Notes: a model not told the origin generated them from the letters alone. DNA of 64,000 bases from Aestuariirhabdus sp. (GCA_030622755.1 JAUXFT010000005.1:1-64000); one strand, 5' to 3'; counted from the first letter of the stretch, positions 21,415 through 35,388 are shown. Translations and numbers: made by a program.

Positions 21415-21721
21415 TCAAAACCGCAGCTGTGCCGCTGCACTTTACTTACCTTTCAGACGAAAAACAGGCGAAAAAAAACAACCCGGCTCTCGCTCGGATT
21501 GTCTGTCAATGGGCAAGTTCTCGGTTCCATCCAACCGTTCCCACTCAATACCTTAAACCACCTTATGAAAGAAGCGGGTACACATCCATGTGTGAATGCT
21601 ATCCTAGGCAGACTCAGTATGCTCGTATTGAGGCAGGTAACAAAGCAGACATAACGCCATCAGTTTGTAGGACATTCGCCCTAAATTAACTCTGCATCCA
21701 CTTTTGAAAGTACGCTAATGC

Positions 21722-22048
21722 TTACGACTCACCACCGGGCTGAAACGGCGGCATTGGAAATTGAGCAATCTTATCCCCTTTTGCTTCGCGGACTTTAACT
21801 GCACCCTCTTTTTCGACTTCGTCTATTCGAACAATAGCCGTCATAGGAATATAACTGCGCTTTACCTGAGAAAATTCGGCTTTCAGCTTCTCCTCAGTAG
21901 GATCTACAACCAACTGACTCTTTTCACCAAAAACGAACTCTTCTACCTCAATAAATCCATATAAATCACTCTGATAGATCTGTTTGGCATAGAGCTCATA
22001 CACCTGTCCTTGATTCAGAAATATAACCTTGAAAATCTGCTTTGCCAT
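21722..22048 (-). CDS. DUF1820 family protein
   Basis: MAKQIFKVIFLNQGQVYELYAKQIYQSDLYGFIEVEEF resembles DUF1820. Confidence 0.75.
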   Translation of the reverse strand: MAKQIFKVIFLNQGQVYELYAKQIYQSDLYGFIEVEEFVFGEKSQLVVDPTEEKLKAEFSQVKRSYIPMTAIVRIDEVEKEGAVKVREAKGDKIAQFPMPPFQPGGES

Positions 22049-22194
22049 AGCTTTTGCGGCCTAAAAAAATAGGGTTAAATCGAAAGGGGCGTAAGAATAC
22101 CATACAGCTAGGATTTATCCATCGCTGCCTATATAATGCGCGGTCTTCAATTCTCCCGTATTCACCTCCCGGATTCCTTACAGGTTTATTACTC

Positions 22195-23538
22195 ATGGCC
22201 AAAAAGTTGTTTATCAAAACCCATGGCTGCCAGATGAATGAGTACGACTCGGCTCGCATGGCAGACTTGCTGGGTGAAAGCCATGAACTGGAACTGACCG
22301 ATACCCCCGATGATGCAGATGTCCTGCTTCTTAACACCTGTTCCATCCGCGAAAAAGCCCAAGAGAAAGTCTTCCACCAACTCGGAAGATGGAAGCGCCT
22401 GAAAGATAAAAACCCGGACTTATTAATCGGCGTTGGTGGCTGCGTCGCTTCCCAGGAAGGGGATGCCATTCGTAAGAGGGCACCACATGTGGATATGATA
22501 TTCGGGCCACAAACCCTGCATCGGGTTCCCGAGATGATAGACGCCACTCGCCAGACGCATAAAGCGGTAGTCGATGTTTCCTTCCCGGAAGTAGAAAAGT
22601 TCGACCGCTTGCCTGAACCCAGCGTTGACGGACCAACCGCTTTCGTTTCCGTGATGGAAGGATGCAGCAAATATTGCTCTTTCTGCGTGGTTCCATACAC
22701 CCGGGGTGAAGAGGTCAGTCGTCCGTTTGACGACATTATCAGTGAATGTGCCCACCTGGCCGAACACGGAGTACGAGAGATCAACCTGCTTGGCCAAAAT
22801 GTTAACGCCTATCGCGGACTAAACCACGATGGTTCCACCGCAGACCTTGCTGAACTCATAACACTGGTAGCCGCTATTGAGGGCATTGGACGCATTCGTT
22901 TTACAACGTCTCATCCTATTGAGTTTTCTGACAGCCTGATCGAAGCCTACAGCCTGGTTCCTGAACTGGTTAGCCATCTTCATTTGCCGGTACAAAGTGG
23001 TTCCGATCGCATTCTGGCCGCTATGAAACGCGGCCATACTGCATTGGAATATAAGTCCAGGATTCGTGCTATACGCAAGCTACGCCCTGGCATGAGCATA
23101 TCGTCGGATTTCATTATTGGCTTCCCGGGTGAAACGGAAAAAGATTTTGAGCAAACAATGAAGCTGATTAACGATATTGGTTACGACCACTCATTCAGTT
23201 TCGTTTACAGCGCAAGACCGGGAACCCCTGCTGCTGACCTCAAGGATGACACCCCCGAAGAGCTCAAGAAGCAACGGCTCAAAATACTGCAAGACCGTAT
23301 TATCCAACAAACCATGGAGATCAGTCGACGTATGGTAGGTCTATGCGAGGACGTTCTGGTAACCGGCTTTTCCAAGCGAGATCCCGGCCAGCTGCAAGCG
23401 CGCACCGAAAACAATCGTGTGGTGAATTTCAGCGCCACCGACCCTCGACTAATCGGTAAGTTTGTTACCGTGGAGATCTGTGAAGCACTGCCAAATTCAC
23501 TGCGCGGAACACTCGATGAGAGCATAGCCCCACGCTAA
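22195..23538 (+). CDS. miaB: tRNA-2-methylthio-N6-dimethylallyladenosine synthase
   Basis: [35 protein letters not shown]; start trimmed to ATG 22195. Confidence 0.97.
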   Translation: MAKKLFIKTHGCQMNEYDSARMADLLGESHELELTDTPDDADVLLLNTCSIREKAQEKVFHQLGRWKRLKDKNPDLLIGVGGCVASQEGDAIRKRAPHVDMIFGPQTLHRVPEMIDATRQTHKAVVDVSFPEVEKFDRLPEPSVDGPTAFVSVMEGCSKYCSFCVVPYTRGEEVSRPFDDIISECAHLAEHGVREINLLGQNVNAYRGLNHDGSTADLAELITLVAAIEGIGRIRFTTSHPIEFSDSLIEAYSLVPELVSHLHLPVQSGSDRILAAMKRGHTALEYKSRIRAIRKLRPGMSISSDFIIGFPGETEKDFEQTMKLINDIGYDHSFSFVYSARPGTPAADLKDDTPEELKKQRLKILQDRIIQQTMEISRRMVGLCEDVLVTGFSKRDPGQLQARTENNRVVNFSATDPRLIGKFVTVEICEALPNSLRGTLDESIAPR

Positions 23539-23544
23539 TCCTAT

Positions 23545-23575
23545 CCACCAGCCCTTCAGGGCTTTTCGGTGGTCT
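23545..23575 (+). terminator. probable Rho-independent terminator after miaB
   Basis: CCACCAGCCC-TTCA-GGGCTTTTCGGTGG hairpin just after the miaB stop. Confidence 0.6.
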
Positions 23576-23613
23576 TGCTTTCTATATTTTCAGGTATATC
23601 CTAGAAAAACAGC

Positions 23614-24642
23614 ATGACCGCCGCCACTACGGCCAAATTGATAACTTTGAACGCACAATCCGAGCCCCACAAATTCAGTCTGGATCCCCACGACATCCAA
23701 AGGTTTGCAAACCTTTGCGGGCAATTCAACGAACACCTGCAACAAATAGAAGCGCGCCTGAATGTGCGCATCCGTAGTCGTGGAAATCAGTTCGAACTGC
23801 TGGGTGATAACAGTAGCAAACAGACCGCAGAGCACATCCTGAAACAACTCTGGCGGGAAACCGGCAACGGCACTGAACTCACTCCGAACCTGATACACCT
23901 GTTTCTCCAGGAATCAGGTCTCGAGATGATTCATAACGATTCTCCGGAACTTAAAGCCACCGTCATCCAGACCAAACGCGGTTTGATAAAACCTCGGGGC
24001 GCCAATCAACAAGGTTACGTTCGTAGCATCCAGCAACACGATATTAATTTTGGCATTGGCCCGGCTGGCACTGGCAAAACCTATCTGGCAGTTGCTTGCG
24101 CGGTGCAGGCACTCGAGCAAGAAGAAGTACGCCGTATTCTATTGGTACGCCCGGCTGTCGAAGCGGGTGAAAAACTCGGATTTCTGCCGGGAGATTTAAG
24201 CCAGAAAATCGACCCTTATTTGCGCCCGCTCTACGATGCTCTCTATGAGATGCTGGGATTCGAGCGTGTCGAAAAGCTGATGGAAAAAAACGTTATCGAA
24301 CTCGCGCCATTGGCCTATATGCGTGGACGCACGTTGAATAACGCTTTTATTATTCTCGATGAAAGCCAGAACACCACTATGGAACAGATGAAGATGCTCC
24401 TGACCCGGATAGGCTTCGGATCCTGCGCAGTGATTACCGGTGATATTACCCAGGTCGACCTGCCTCGCGGCACCCGTTCAGGGCTACTACACGCAAGCAA
24501 AGTGCTGGAAAACGTCAACGGCATCGGTTTTACCCGTTTCCAGTCAAAAGACGTTGTTCGTCATCCATTAGTGCAAAGAATCGTTGAAGCCTATGACGAT
24601 TTCGAGGGTGACACCAATCACCCTGAAGGCTCAGGATCATGA
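23614..24642 (+). CDS. PhoH-like ATPase
   Basis: FGIGPAGTGKTYLAVACAV, LAPLAYMRGRTLNNAFIILDESQNTT; followed by ybeY. Confidence 0.95.
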   Translation: MTAATTAKLITLNAQSEPHKFSLDPHDIQRFANLCGQFNEHLQQIEARLNVRIRSRGNQFELLGDNSSKQTAEHILKQLWRETGNGTELTPNLIHLFLQESGLEMIHNDSPELKATVIQTKRGLIKPRGANQQGYVRSIQQHDINFGIGPAGTGKTYLAVACAVQALEQEEVRRILLVRPAVEAGEKLGFLPGDLSQKIDPYLRPLYDALYEMLGFERVEKLMEKNVIELAPLAYMRGRTLNNAFIILDESQNTTMEQMKMLLTRIGFGSCAVITGDITQVDLPRGTRSGLLHASKVLENVNGIGFTRFQSKDVVRHPLVQRIVEAYDDFEGDTNHPEGSGS

Positions 24643-25115
24643 GCCTTGATCTCGATTTACAAATTGCCTGTAATGAACAGACCCCTTCCCAACAACAGAT
24701 GCAGCACTGGGCCGAAGAAGCTATAGAAAATCACCGGGAACATGCTGAACTGAGTGTTCGCGTAGTCGATGACCAGGAAGGCGCCACATTAAACAAGCAA
24801 TACCGAGGCAAGACCGGCCCAACCAACGTACTCTCTTTTCCGGCGGAACTCCCGGAAGAGCTGAAATTGCCGTTACTGGGGGATCTGGCCATCTGCGCGC
24901 CGGTTGTTGTGCGCGAAGCTGCAGAACAGAACAAGCTACCAGAAGCCCATTGGGCGCACATGGTCATCCATGGCACACTCCACCTGCTAGGGTATGATCA
25001 CATCGAAAATTGCGATGCACTCGAGATGGAAACCCTTGAAACCCGTATCATGGAACAGTTGGGTTATGACGACCCATACCAATGTAATCACAGCAATCAC
25101 GAGACCCGAAAATGA
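24639..25115 (+). CDS. ybeY: endoribonuclease YbeY
   Basis: TNVLSFPAELPE and HMVIHGTLHLLGYDH. Confidence 0.96.
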   Translation: MSLDLDLQIACNEQTPSQQQMQHWAEEAIENHREHAELSVRVVDDQEGATLNKQYRGKTGPTNVLSFPAELPEELKLPLLGDLAICAPVVVREAAEQNKLPEAHWAHMVIHGTLHLLGYDHIENCDALEMETLETRIMEQLGYDDPYQCNHSNHETRK

Positions 25116-25954
25116 GTGACGAACGATCGAGTAATAATCAAACCGTTCACCGAAGTTGGCTGGAGAAGATCGTCCAGACTTTCTCCAGCGACCCCAAAAA
25201 CCGTAGTGAGCTTCTAGAGCAGTTACGAGAAGCGGAAACCAATCAGATTGTCGATGCCGAGGCGCTCAGCATTATTGAAGGCGCATTGCAGGTTTCCGAC
25301 ATGCAAGTACGGGAGATTATGATTCCTCGCTCCCAAATGGTTTGTGTGAAAGCGGATCAGCAAGCCAAAGAATTTCTTCCACAAATCATCGAATCAGCCC
25401 ACTCCCGCTTTCCCGTTATCGGCGATTCCATGGATGATATCAGTGGAGTTTTACTCGCCAAAGACCTGCTGCCCCTGATTCTTCACCCAGACAGCAACCG
25501 CCTCAACATCAAAGACTTACTGCGCCCCGCTACATTTGTTCCCGAAAGTAAGCGATTAAACGTTTTATTAAAGGAGTTCCGTGCGACTCACAACCATATG
25601 GCCGTCGTGATCGATGAATACGGTGGCGTTGCCGGTCTGGTAACCATTGAAGACGTGCTCGAACAAATTGTTGGTGACATCGAAGATGAACATGATGTAG
25701 ACGATGAATCCTTCATTAAACAGGTAGGTAGCAATGACTATATTGTCAAAGCGCTAACCCCCATCGATGAATTCAATGAACATTTCGGCAGCAGTTTTAG
25801 CGACCGGGAATTTGACACCGTTGGCGGTATTGTCATGCAAGGATTCGGGCACCTGCCCAAGCGTAATGAAGAGTTAACTCTGCAAGGCCTGAGGTTCAGC
25901 GTACTCAATGCGGATAACCGACGCATTCGCCTGCTCAGGGTTGCTGTTAGCTGA
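25112..25954 (+). CDS. corC: CorC/HlyC family CBS-domain protein
   Basis: VREIMIPRSQMVCV, HMAVVIDEYGGVAGLVTIEDVLEQIVGDIEDEHD. Confidence 0.94.
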   Translation: MSDERSSNNQTVHRSWLEKIVQTFSSDPKNRSELLEQLREAETNQIVDAEALSIIEGALQVSDMQVREIMIPRSQMVCVKADQQAKEFLPQIIESAHSRFPVIGDSMDDISGVLLAKDLLPLILHPDSNRLNIKDLLRPATFVPESKRLNVLLKEFRATHNHMAVVIDEYGGVAGLVTIEDVLEQIVGDIEDEHDVDDESFIKQVGSNDYIVKALTPIDEFNEHFGSSFSDREFDTVGGIVMQGFGHLPKRNEELTLQGLRFSVLNADNRRIRLLRVAVS

Positions 25955-27501
25955 TGTCGCTCGCTCGCTGGCAACAGGGGTGGCAAGGACATTTACTCGC
26001 GGCGCTCTCCGGAGCCATTGCGGTACTTGCCTTCAGCCCTTTCGACCTATGGCTTTTTGCTCCGCTATCCAGCGCACTGTTGTATTACCTGTTGCACAAT
26101 CTGTCGCCGAAACGTGCAGCCTGGCGAGGCACATTTTACGGGTTCGGGCTTTTTGGTGCGGGCACATCCTGGATCTATGTCAGCATTCATGAGTTCGGGG
26201 CAGCATCTACCCCATTGGCCGCCTTTCTGACCCTGCTCTTTTGCCTGAGCATTTCGCTGATTTTCATTACCCCCTTTGCTTATCTATATGCCAAAATTCG
26301 CCAAAAATCACCGCACAGTATTTTGCTATCTGTGGTGGGATTCATCAGCCTATGGGTGCTATTTGAATGGTGGCGAAGCTGGATATTTACCGGTTTCCCC
26401 TGGTTACTCTGGGGCTACGCATTGCTCGATTCACCCTTCAGCAGTGGAGCACCAATAGCAGGTGTTTATGGCCTGAGTCTGCTCACCGTGAGCGGTGGTG
26501 CCCTGCTCGGACAACTTTTCATACATCGAGGAATTACCCGTCCATTCACCATCATGACGGCAATCTATTGCTGCACGCTGCTGGGCACTTTCCTTCTCGA
26601 TAGTAAATCCTGGGTACAACCGACCTCTTCCGCCATCAGCGTCGTAGTTGTTCAGCCAAACATACCCCAGGATCTCAAATGGCGTGAAGGTTATTTGCAA
26701 AACACCCTTGAAAAGCTCGAATCTTTAACAGAGCCGCATTGGGGAGCCGATATTATCGTATGGCCGGAAAATGCCATTCCCGCCCTGTACCATCGCATCC
26801 AACCCTACCTGAATTCTCTCACCCAACAGGCGCAACAGACGCAAAGCAGCTTGATAACCGGCATCCCCTTCTATGAAAAAGAACGCGGTGAACATCCCGC
26901 GGCTTTCTATAACGGCATCACTAGCCTCGGTCTTGGTGCGGGTAATTATTACAAACAAAAACTGGTGCCTTTTGGCGAATATGTCCCGCTTCAATCAGTG
27001 CTCAGGGGCATCATTAAATTCTTCGATCTACCCATGTCCGACTTTGCTCGCGGGCCAGAAAATCAGGACATGTTGCTGGCCAACGGCAACCGCATCGCCC
27101 CATTAATCTGCTACGAAATAGTCTACCCCGACCTTGTAGCGGGCATGAGCCAACAAGCAGACATTCTGCTCACGATCAGCAACGACACCTGGTTTGGTGC
27201 CTCTATCGGCCCTCACCAGCATCTGCAAATGGCGCGAATGCGCGCACTGGAGAACGGTCGCTACCTGATGCGGGGAACGAATGATGGCATCTCTGCCTTC
27301 ATCGACCCCTATGGCAAGATCATGTCAACGCTTCCCCAGTTTGAAGAGGGATCATTACGGGACACCGTTTACCGCATGAGCGGCCAAACACCCTTCACTC
27401 GAACAGGTTCCTGGCCACTCATTGTGTTCCTTATCGCGGGATTAGCACTAACCGTCATAGCCTCTCGCCGTGCTGGTACCGTTGCTGACAGGGCTAGCTA
27501 A
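25954..27501 (+). CDS. lnt: apolipoprotein N-acyltransferase
   Basis: VVQPNIPQDLKW, VWPENAIPAL, GEYVPL, ICYEIVYPDLV, SNDTWFGASIGPHQHLQMARMRALENGR. Confidence 0.96.
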   Translation: MSLARWQQGWQGHLLAALSGAIAVLAFSPFDLWLFAPLSSALLYYLLHNLSPKRAAWRGTFYGFGLFGAGTSWIYVSIHEFGAASTPLAAFLTLLFCLSISLIFITPFAYLYAKIRQKSPHSILLSVVGFISLWVLFEWWRSWIFTGFPWLLWGYALLDSPFSSGAPIAGVYGLSLLTVSGGALLGQLFIHRGITRPFTIMTAIYCCTLLGTFLLDSKSWVQPTSSAISVVVVQPNIPQDLKWREGYLQNTLEKLESLTEPHWGADIIVWPENAIPALYHRIQPYLNSLTQQAQQTQSSLITGIPFYEKERGEHPAAFYNGITSLGLGAGNYYKQKLVPFGEYVPLQSVLRGIIKFFDLPMSDFARGPENQDMLLANGNRIAPLICYEIVYPDLVAGMSQQADILLTISNDTWFGASIGPHQHLQMARMRALENGRYLMRGTNDGISAFIDPYGKIMSTLPQFEEGSLRDTVYRMSGQTPFTRTGSWPLIVFLIAGLALTVIASRRAGTVADRAS

Positions 27502-27612
27502 CACCTGCACATCTGATACAGCCCCTCTTTTCGTGATGTAACGTACCCGGATAGATAAAGTTTTAGTCAGCAAATGGATCGCAACGTCGCACCCACCACA
27601 ACCAATAGCAGA

Positions 27613-28404
27613 TTACTCTGCTTCTAAATCAGGCTTCAGCCTGCTTGCTCGCAGTCTATACCATGCCAACCCCAACCATTCATGCAACACATCACGACTC
27701 AACGTCAGGTGACGGCTGTCCGGCAGCCACTGCGCCCAGAAAGGAAGATAATTGTTAAGTTGATGGAAGCCTGTGGGGGCGGGTGTCACGTCAAACCCGG
27801 CAAGCTCAAAGGCAAACACGGCGCGCTGCATGTGCATTGCATGCGTCACTAAGGCAACCTTTTGAATGGATACCGGCAGTAACGCTCGTGAATTCATCGC
27901 ATTCTCCCACGTCGTTCGACTAGCGGACTCCTGCCACTTTACTGGCACCTGAAGCTCATTCTCCAGAACAGCTGACATAAGCTGCGCTTCACTATCGTGT
28001 TCGCCCGGCAACACTCTTCCCCCACTGATCATCAACGGAATATTTGTTCGCCGCGCCAATGCCGCTCCGTACAGTAAACGCTCCATGGCACGAGGGGATG
28101 GGCGATCAGAACCTTCGTACTCCACTGCATTTATACGCCTCCCGCCTCCGAGCACAATCAACAACTCAGGCACAGAATCTTTGGGGGATTCCAGGTTTAA
28201 TACCTCCACAGACTGCTCTAGTATTTGAGCCAAATTTACCGCAATATAAGGCGTACTCAACAAGTACAGTCCTGTTGCAGAAAACAGTATCAGGGTAATC
28301 GCCAGGCGCCGCATGCGAGCCAACAGAATCAACCCTGCAAGCATCAGCAGTAATGGCAGCGCCGGGGGCAGTAACAAAGTTTTCAACAAGGAAAGTAACA
28401 TCAA
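27613..28404 (-). CDS. YdcF/ElyC family (DUF218) membrane protein
   Basis: LLIVLGGGRR...PLMISGGRVLPGEHDSEAQLM...ESASRTTWENA. Confidence 0.85.
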   Translation of the reverse strand: MMLLSLLKTLLLPPALPLLLMLAGLILLARMRRLAITLILFSATGLYLLSTPYIAVNLAQILEQSVEVLNLESPKDSVPELLIVLGGGRRINAVEYEGSDRPSPRAMERLLYGAALARRTNIPLMISGGRVLPGEHDSEAQLMSAVLENELQVPVKWQESASRTTWENAMNSRALLPVSIQKVALVTHAMHMQRAVFAFELAGFDVTPAPTGFHQLNNYLPFWAQWLPDSRHLTLSRDVLHEWLGLAWYRLRASRLKPDLEAE

Positions 28405-28603
28405 ACCCCATTTTCATCCTGTCAGATAATTTGCCGATAAGCTGTCGGTAAACTTTCGATATAAAATGTACGCTCCGTCTCAATAACTTCCTGATCAAGC
28501 ACGCGCCGGGGGAATTAATAAATATCACCGTCAACCACTTATGTCGATAATCCAAGTCGACAAGACCCGTCAGTCACCCATCCGCATCTTATTCAACTCC
28601 CTA

Positions 28604-28631
28604 CCCGGCACCCGGCACCCGGCACCCGGCA
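28604..28631. repeat. 7-bp tandem repeat x4 (CCCGGCA)
   Basis: Direct reading in the intergenic region upstream of leuS. Confidence 0.97.
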
Positions 28632-28764
28632 CTTCCATAATTATCCATGTTAGCCAGACTATCAACTTTCAACCCTGTACCGCACTTACGATGGGGCAGC
28701 GTGATACTCTGCCCAACGAACACCTTTACTAGCCTGGCATTTTTACTCAAAGGCCGTGAATTAG

Positions 28765-31341
<2,577 letters not shown>

Positions 31342-31344
31342 ATT

Positions 31345-31935
31345 ATGAGACGAACCAGCTACCAATTCCTTGCATTGCCTTGCCTTACTCTGGTGTTTTT
31401 GTTGTCGGCTGGTTGCGGCTTTCAATTGCAGGGAAGCGCTGATCTTTCGGAAGAGTTACAGCAGATTGCTATCACCGGGGTCGGTGATGGCACCAACCTG
31501 CACAGAACCCTGTATCGCAGCCTGCAATCCAACGGAGTCACTATCGACCCAGGCTCTGATACCGTTCTCGCTGTCCTTAAAAACACCAGCAATCAAAAAG
31601 CGGTCACCTATACCGGTTCAGGGCAAAGCTCTCAATACGATGTTACCAACCAGCTAACCTTCCAGCTGCAAAATGCCAAGGGCACTCGATTGCTCGGCCC
31701 CTATAATTTGCAAGCCAGGCGCACCTATCAAGTTGACCAGAACAACACCACGGCATCTATCGCCGAGCGTGAATTGCTGGGCAGAGAGTTGGAAACCGAG
31801 CTGACGAATCAGGTGTTAAGGCGTTTACAGGCCATCACCTCAAGTGAATTTCAGCTCGCGCATCAACAGGCTTTAGAGCAAGAGCAGGACAAAGCGGAAA
31901 AGAAAAAACGCAAGATTATCTCTATAACGCAATGA
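31345..31935 (+). CDS. lptE: LPS assembly lipoprotein LptE
   Basis: Lipobox LLSAGCGFQLQG; position between leuS and holA. Confidence 0.9.
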   Translation: MRRTSYQFLALPCLTLVFLLSAGCGFQLQGSADLSEELQQIAITGVGDGTNLHRTLYRSLQSNGVTIDPGSDTVLAVLKNTSNQKAVTYTGSGQSSQYDVTNQLTFQLQNAKGTRLLGPYNLQARRTYQVDQNNTTASIAERELLGRELETELTNQVLRRLQAITSSEFQLAHQQALEQEQDKAEKKKRKIISITQ

Positions 31936-32957
31936 AGCTTCGCAGCGAACAACTCGCCGCTCACCTGAAAAAAGGGCTAGCACCCATTTACCTGATCAGT
32001 GGCGATGAACCCTTGCTACAACAGGAATGCTGCGATGCCATACGCCTTGCGGCTCGGGATCAGCAGTTCAACGAACGAGAGCTGATGCATGCCGAAGCCA
32101 GCTTTGACTGGTCCGAACTTATCCAGTGTGCCAATAGCCTATCGCTTTTTGCCGACAAAAAACTGATTGAACTGCGCATCCCCAATGGCAAGCCTGGCGA
32201 CAAGGGAAGCAAAGCATTGGTCAGTTACGCCGAGAGCGCGTCCAGCGACAACACCCTCATGGTGGTAATGCCTAAACTTGACGCCTCCGCTCAGCGCAGC
32301 AAATGGTTTAAATCTTTAGACAAGTCCGGGATTCACATTCAATTGTGGCCTGTGGATGCTTCTGCGCTCCCCGGCTGGATTCAACAACGCCTGAGCAAAG
32401 CTGGACTAACCAGCACACCAGGCGCTGTGCAAATGCTGGCAGAACGGGTCGAAGGAAACCTGCTCGCAGCAAGCCAGGAGATCGAAAAACTTCGCCTTAC
32501 CGTACCGGATGATCATGTCGATGAGGAAGCGATCAACGACAGTGTGTCTAACAGCGCACGCTACGACGTCTTTACTCTGGTAGACAGCGCACTGAAAGCC
32601 GATGCCAGTCATTGCGCACGCATTCTCAGTGGACTCAGGGCAGAAGGTAGCGAACCCACAGTTATCCTCTGGGCTATAACACGTGAGCTTCGATCACTTT
32701 CATCCATGTCGCGGATGATGCAACAAGGCCAGCACCTTGAACAAATTTTCAAAAGCCAAAGAATTTGGGACAAACGCAAGCCGCTGATGCGCAACGCATT
32801 AAACCGGCTACGCGAACGTGACCTACGCAACATGTTAATTCACGCGGCTCGTATTGATCGTAGCCTGAAAGGGCTTGGAGATGACAACGTGTGGGACGAA
32901 CTCTCTGCGCTTTCCCTGCGCATGGCCAACATCATAACGCCTGCCGCCGCCTATTAA
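31932..32957 (+). CDS. holA: DNA polymerase III delta subunit
   Basis: LAPIYLISGDEPLLQQECCDAIR; after leuS-lptE. Confidence 0.94.
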   Translation: MKLRSEQLAAHLKKGLAPIYLISGDEPLLQQECCDAIRLAARDQQFNERELMHAEASFDWSELIQCANSLSLFADKKLIELRIPNGKPGDKGSKALVSYAESASSDNTLMVVMPKLDASAQRSKWFKSLDKSGIHIQLWPVDASALPGWIQQRLSKAGLTSTPGAVQMLAERVEGNLLAASQEIEKLRLTVPDDHVDEEAINDSVSNSARYDVFTLVDSALKADASHCARILSGLRAEGSEPTVILWAITRELRSLSSMSRMMQQGQHLEQIFKSQRIWDKRKPLMRNALNRLRERDLRNMLIHAARIDRSLKGLGDDNVWDELSALSLRMANIITPAAAY

Positions 32958-33000
32958 AGGTAAGGGTTTCTCCCTATAAAATAGTCCTGGTTATGGTACT

Positions 33001-33021
33001 TACCCCTGAATTTTAGGGGTA
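33001..33021. other. inverted repeat (TACCCCT-GAATTTT-AGGGGTA) downstream of holA
   Basis: Perfect 7-bp arms. Confidence 0.6.
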
Positions 33022-33100
33022 TCCGGGGATAGCTAAAGCCGCCAATCAAACCGAAAATAATGTTCTCTCATAGTAACCCCCTGTATGAAGGAACATCATC

Positions 33101-33655
33101 ATGGTTGAGCAGCAATTACGTCACTACCCTTTTCTTGTCGCCGGGAAATTCACGCTTCCATGTCATGGTTATACCTCACACGATGAGTACTGCACACAGC
33201 TGCATCGCCAGGCGTACATCGGTCGTTTCAATAGTAAAGGAGAGTTTATCGAAGACCCTTCGCTCTTTTGCAGCTATGAGAATGAGATTCCCTTCATAGC
33301 TAACACACTGATCCAGCCAAACCTGCACCCCAACTACCGTAAGTTCAAAGTTGCCGAGATCCACAAGGGATCACTCGACGTCTATCTGGAAGAAGGGCTT
33401 GCGCAGAAGCTGGGTAAAACCGTAATTCGCTTTCAGCAAATGGAGCATCTTCGTAGAACTCTTCATGTGCAACCTTTACTGGTTGATCTGGGAGGCCCCT
33501 GCTATCAGCTGTTTTGGCCAGAGACCCTGGACACTGCATTGGAATATTTCCAGACAGGAGATCGGCAACCTGTTCTTCTGTCCCTGCATATACCGCTAAC
33601 AAGGAATACAAAGCAGGAGCCGTTTACTATGACAGCCAAGGCATCCGGTTTTTAG
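33101..33655 (+). CDS. hypothetical protein
   Basis: 184-aa ORF with upstream GAAGGAAC and a downstream terminator; no family recognised. Confidence 0.65.
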   Translation: MVEQQLRHYPFLVAGKFTLPCHGYTSHDEYCTQLHRQAYIGRFNSKGEFIEDPSLFCSYENEIPFIANTLIQPNLHPNYRKFKVAEIHKGSLDVYLEEGLAQKLGKTVIRFQQMEHLRRTLHVQPLLVDLGGPCYQLFWPETLDTALEYFQTGDRQPVLLSLHIPLTRNTKQEPFTMTAKASGF

Positions 33656-33660
33656 CGGTA

Positions 33661-33692
33661 TAAAAAAACGCCCTGACGGCGCGTTTTTTTAT
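33661..33692 (+). terminator. Rho-independent terminator
   Basis: AAAAAAACGCCCTGACGGCGCGTTTTTTT after the 33655 stop. Confidence 0.75.
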
Positions 33693-33713
33693 TTCATCAA
33701 ACATACAGATCGA

Positions 33714-34694
33714 CTAACAAATCAGGTCACCCTTATCCTGCAAATCAGCATGATAGGATGAGCGCACCAACGGACCGCTGGCCACTTTGCTAAAACCCAT
33801 ATCACGTGCGATATCTGCAAGCTCAGCGAACTCGTCAGGATGCACAAAGCGATCAACGGGCAAATGATTACGACTCGGTTGCAAGTATTGGCCCAGAGTA
33901 ATCATTTCGATATCGTGTTCACGCATATCCTTCATTTCATCGATAACTTCCTCGATAGTTTCTCCTAATCCAAGCATTAAGCCAGACTTGGTAACCACAG
34001 AAGGATTTCTTCGCTTATATTCTTTCAACAGGTTCAATGACCATTGGTAATCGGCGCCTGGGCGAATTTTACGGTACAGGCTGGATACCGACTCAAGGTT
34101 ATGATTAAAAATATCAGGCGGGGTTTCCGACAAAATATCCAGAGCTATATCCATGCGTCCTCGAAAATCAGGAACCAGAGTTTCGATTTTAATGGTCGGA
34201 CTTAGTGCTCGAACCTCGCGGATACAATCTGCAAAATGACCTGCCCCGCCATCTCGGAGATCATCCCTATCAACGGAAGTGATTACCACATAGCGCAGTT
34301 TCATATCCGCAATGGCGGCCGCTAACTGATGAGGCTCATCCTCACTGAGAGGATTAGGTCGCCCATGGGCAACGTCACAAAAAGGACAACGACGGGTACA
34401 GATATCGCCCATGATCATGAAGGTAGCAGTACCGCCGCTGAAACATTCACCCAGGTTTGGGCATGCAGCTTCTTCGCAGACAGTATGAAGTTTATGCTGA
34501 CGCAGCATCTTTTTAATACGACTAACTTCTGGTGAAGATGGCATTTTTACCCGCAACCAATCAGGCTTACGAGGCATTTCTTCAGGCGCAGTAGGAATCA
34601 CTTTAACCGGAATACGAGCAACCTTTTCAGCACCCCGCAACTTAACACCTTGCTCAGCACGGTGAACTTTCTTGGGAGGAGGAGTATTGCTCAT
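33714..34694 (-). CDS. lipA: lipoyl synthase
   Basis: [36 protein letters not shown]. Confidence 0.98.
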   Translation of the reverse strand: MSNTPPPKKVHRAEQGVKLRGAEKVARIPVKVIPTAPEEMPRKPDWLRVKMPSSPEVSRIKKMLRQHKLHTVCEEAACPNLGECFSGGTATFMIMGDICTRRCPFCDVAHGRPNPLSEDEPHQLAAAIADMKLRYVVITSVDRDDLRDGGAGHFADCIREVRALSPTIKIETLVPDFRGRMDIALDILSETPPDIFNHNLESVSSLYRKIRPGADYQWSLNLLKEYKRRNPSVVTKSGLMLGLGETIEEVIDEMKDMREHDIEMITLGQYLQPSRNHLPVDRFVHPDEFAELADIARDMGFSKVASGPLVRSSYHADLQDKGDLIC

Positions 34695-35344
34695 AACTGC
34701 ATTCCGTTGGTTGTGTAATCACAATGATTATACCCGAGCTTCCGGGTCAGGTTCTGTTTCAAGCTGTCGCGAACGGCGTCAAATTGTACGTATTCAGCCA
34801 GGACACTCAACTGGGTCATCGCCAGACCAGCGTAGCCACAGGGATTAATACGATGAAACGGCTCAAGATCCATATCGACATTCAGCGCGAGTCCGTGATA
34901 ACAGCATCCGCGTCGAACCCGCAGCCCCAACGAAGCAATTTTATCTCCCGCTACATAGACCCCTGGAGCATCGGACCGGGCGTTAGCGACAACATCCCAT
35001 TCAGCCAGCGTTGCAATGATGCTCTCTTCTATAGAGGTTACCAACTCCCTGACACCTTTACCGCGACGTTTGATATCCAGTAACAGATATATCACCAGTT
35101 GCCCCGGGCCATGATACGTCACCTGGCCACCCCGGTCAGCCTGAACCACCGGTATATCCCCGGTCATCAGCAAATGTTCAGCTTTACCCGCCTGCCCCTG
35201 AGTAAACACGGAAGGGTGCTGCAATAACCATAATTCATCGCAGCTGGTTGCATCACGTTGATCCGTATACTGCTTCATCAACTGCAGGGTAGACTCATAG
35301 CCCACCAGGCCCAGCTCACGAATCAGGATGGTGTCGTTACTCAT
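34691..35344 (-). CDS. lipB: octanoyl-[ACP]:protein N-octanoyltransferase
   Basis: [21 protein letters not shown] and [14 protein letters not shown]; start at ATG 35344. Confidence 0.96.
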   Translation of the reverse strand: MSNDTILIRELGLVGYESTLQLMKQYTDQRDATSCDELWLLQHPSVFTQGQAGKAEHLLMTGDIPVVQADRGGQVTYHGPGQLVIYLLLDIKRRGKGVRELVTSIEESIIATLAEWDVVANARSDAPGVYVAGDKIASLGLRVRRGCCYHGLALNVDMDLEPFHRINPCGYAGLAMTQLSVLAEYVQFDAVRDSLKQNLTRKLGYNHCDYTTNGMQL

Positions 35345-35388
35345 GCTGCTATTCACGCGGAAAGTCATTACAGGAAGGCAGCCAAGAG

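Noticed and set aside
21429-21689. 86-aa ORF between the Sel1 protein and DUF1820
   Set aside because: Composition is not protein-like, no clear ribosome-binding site, no recognisable domain.
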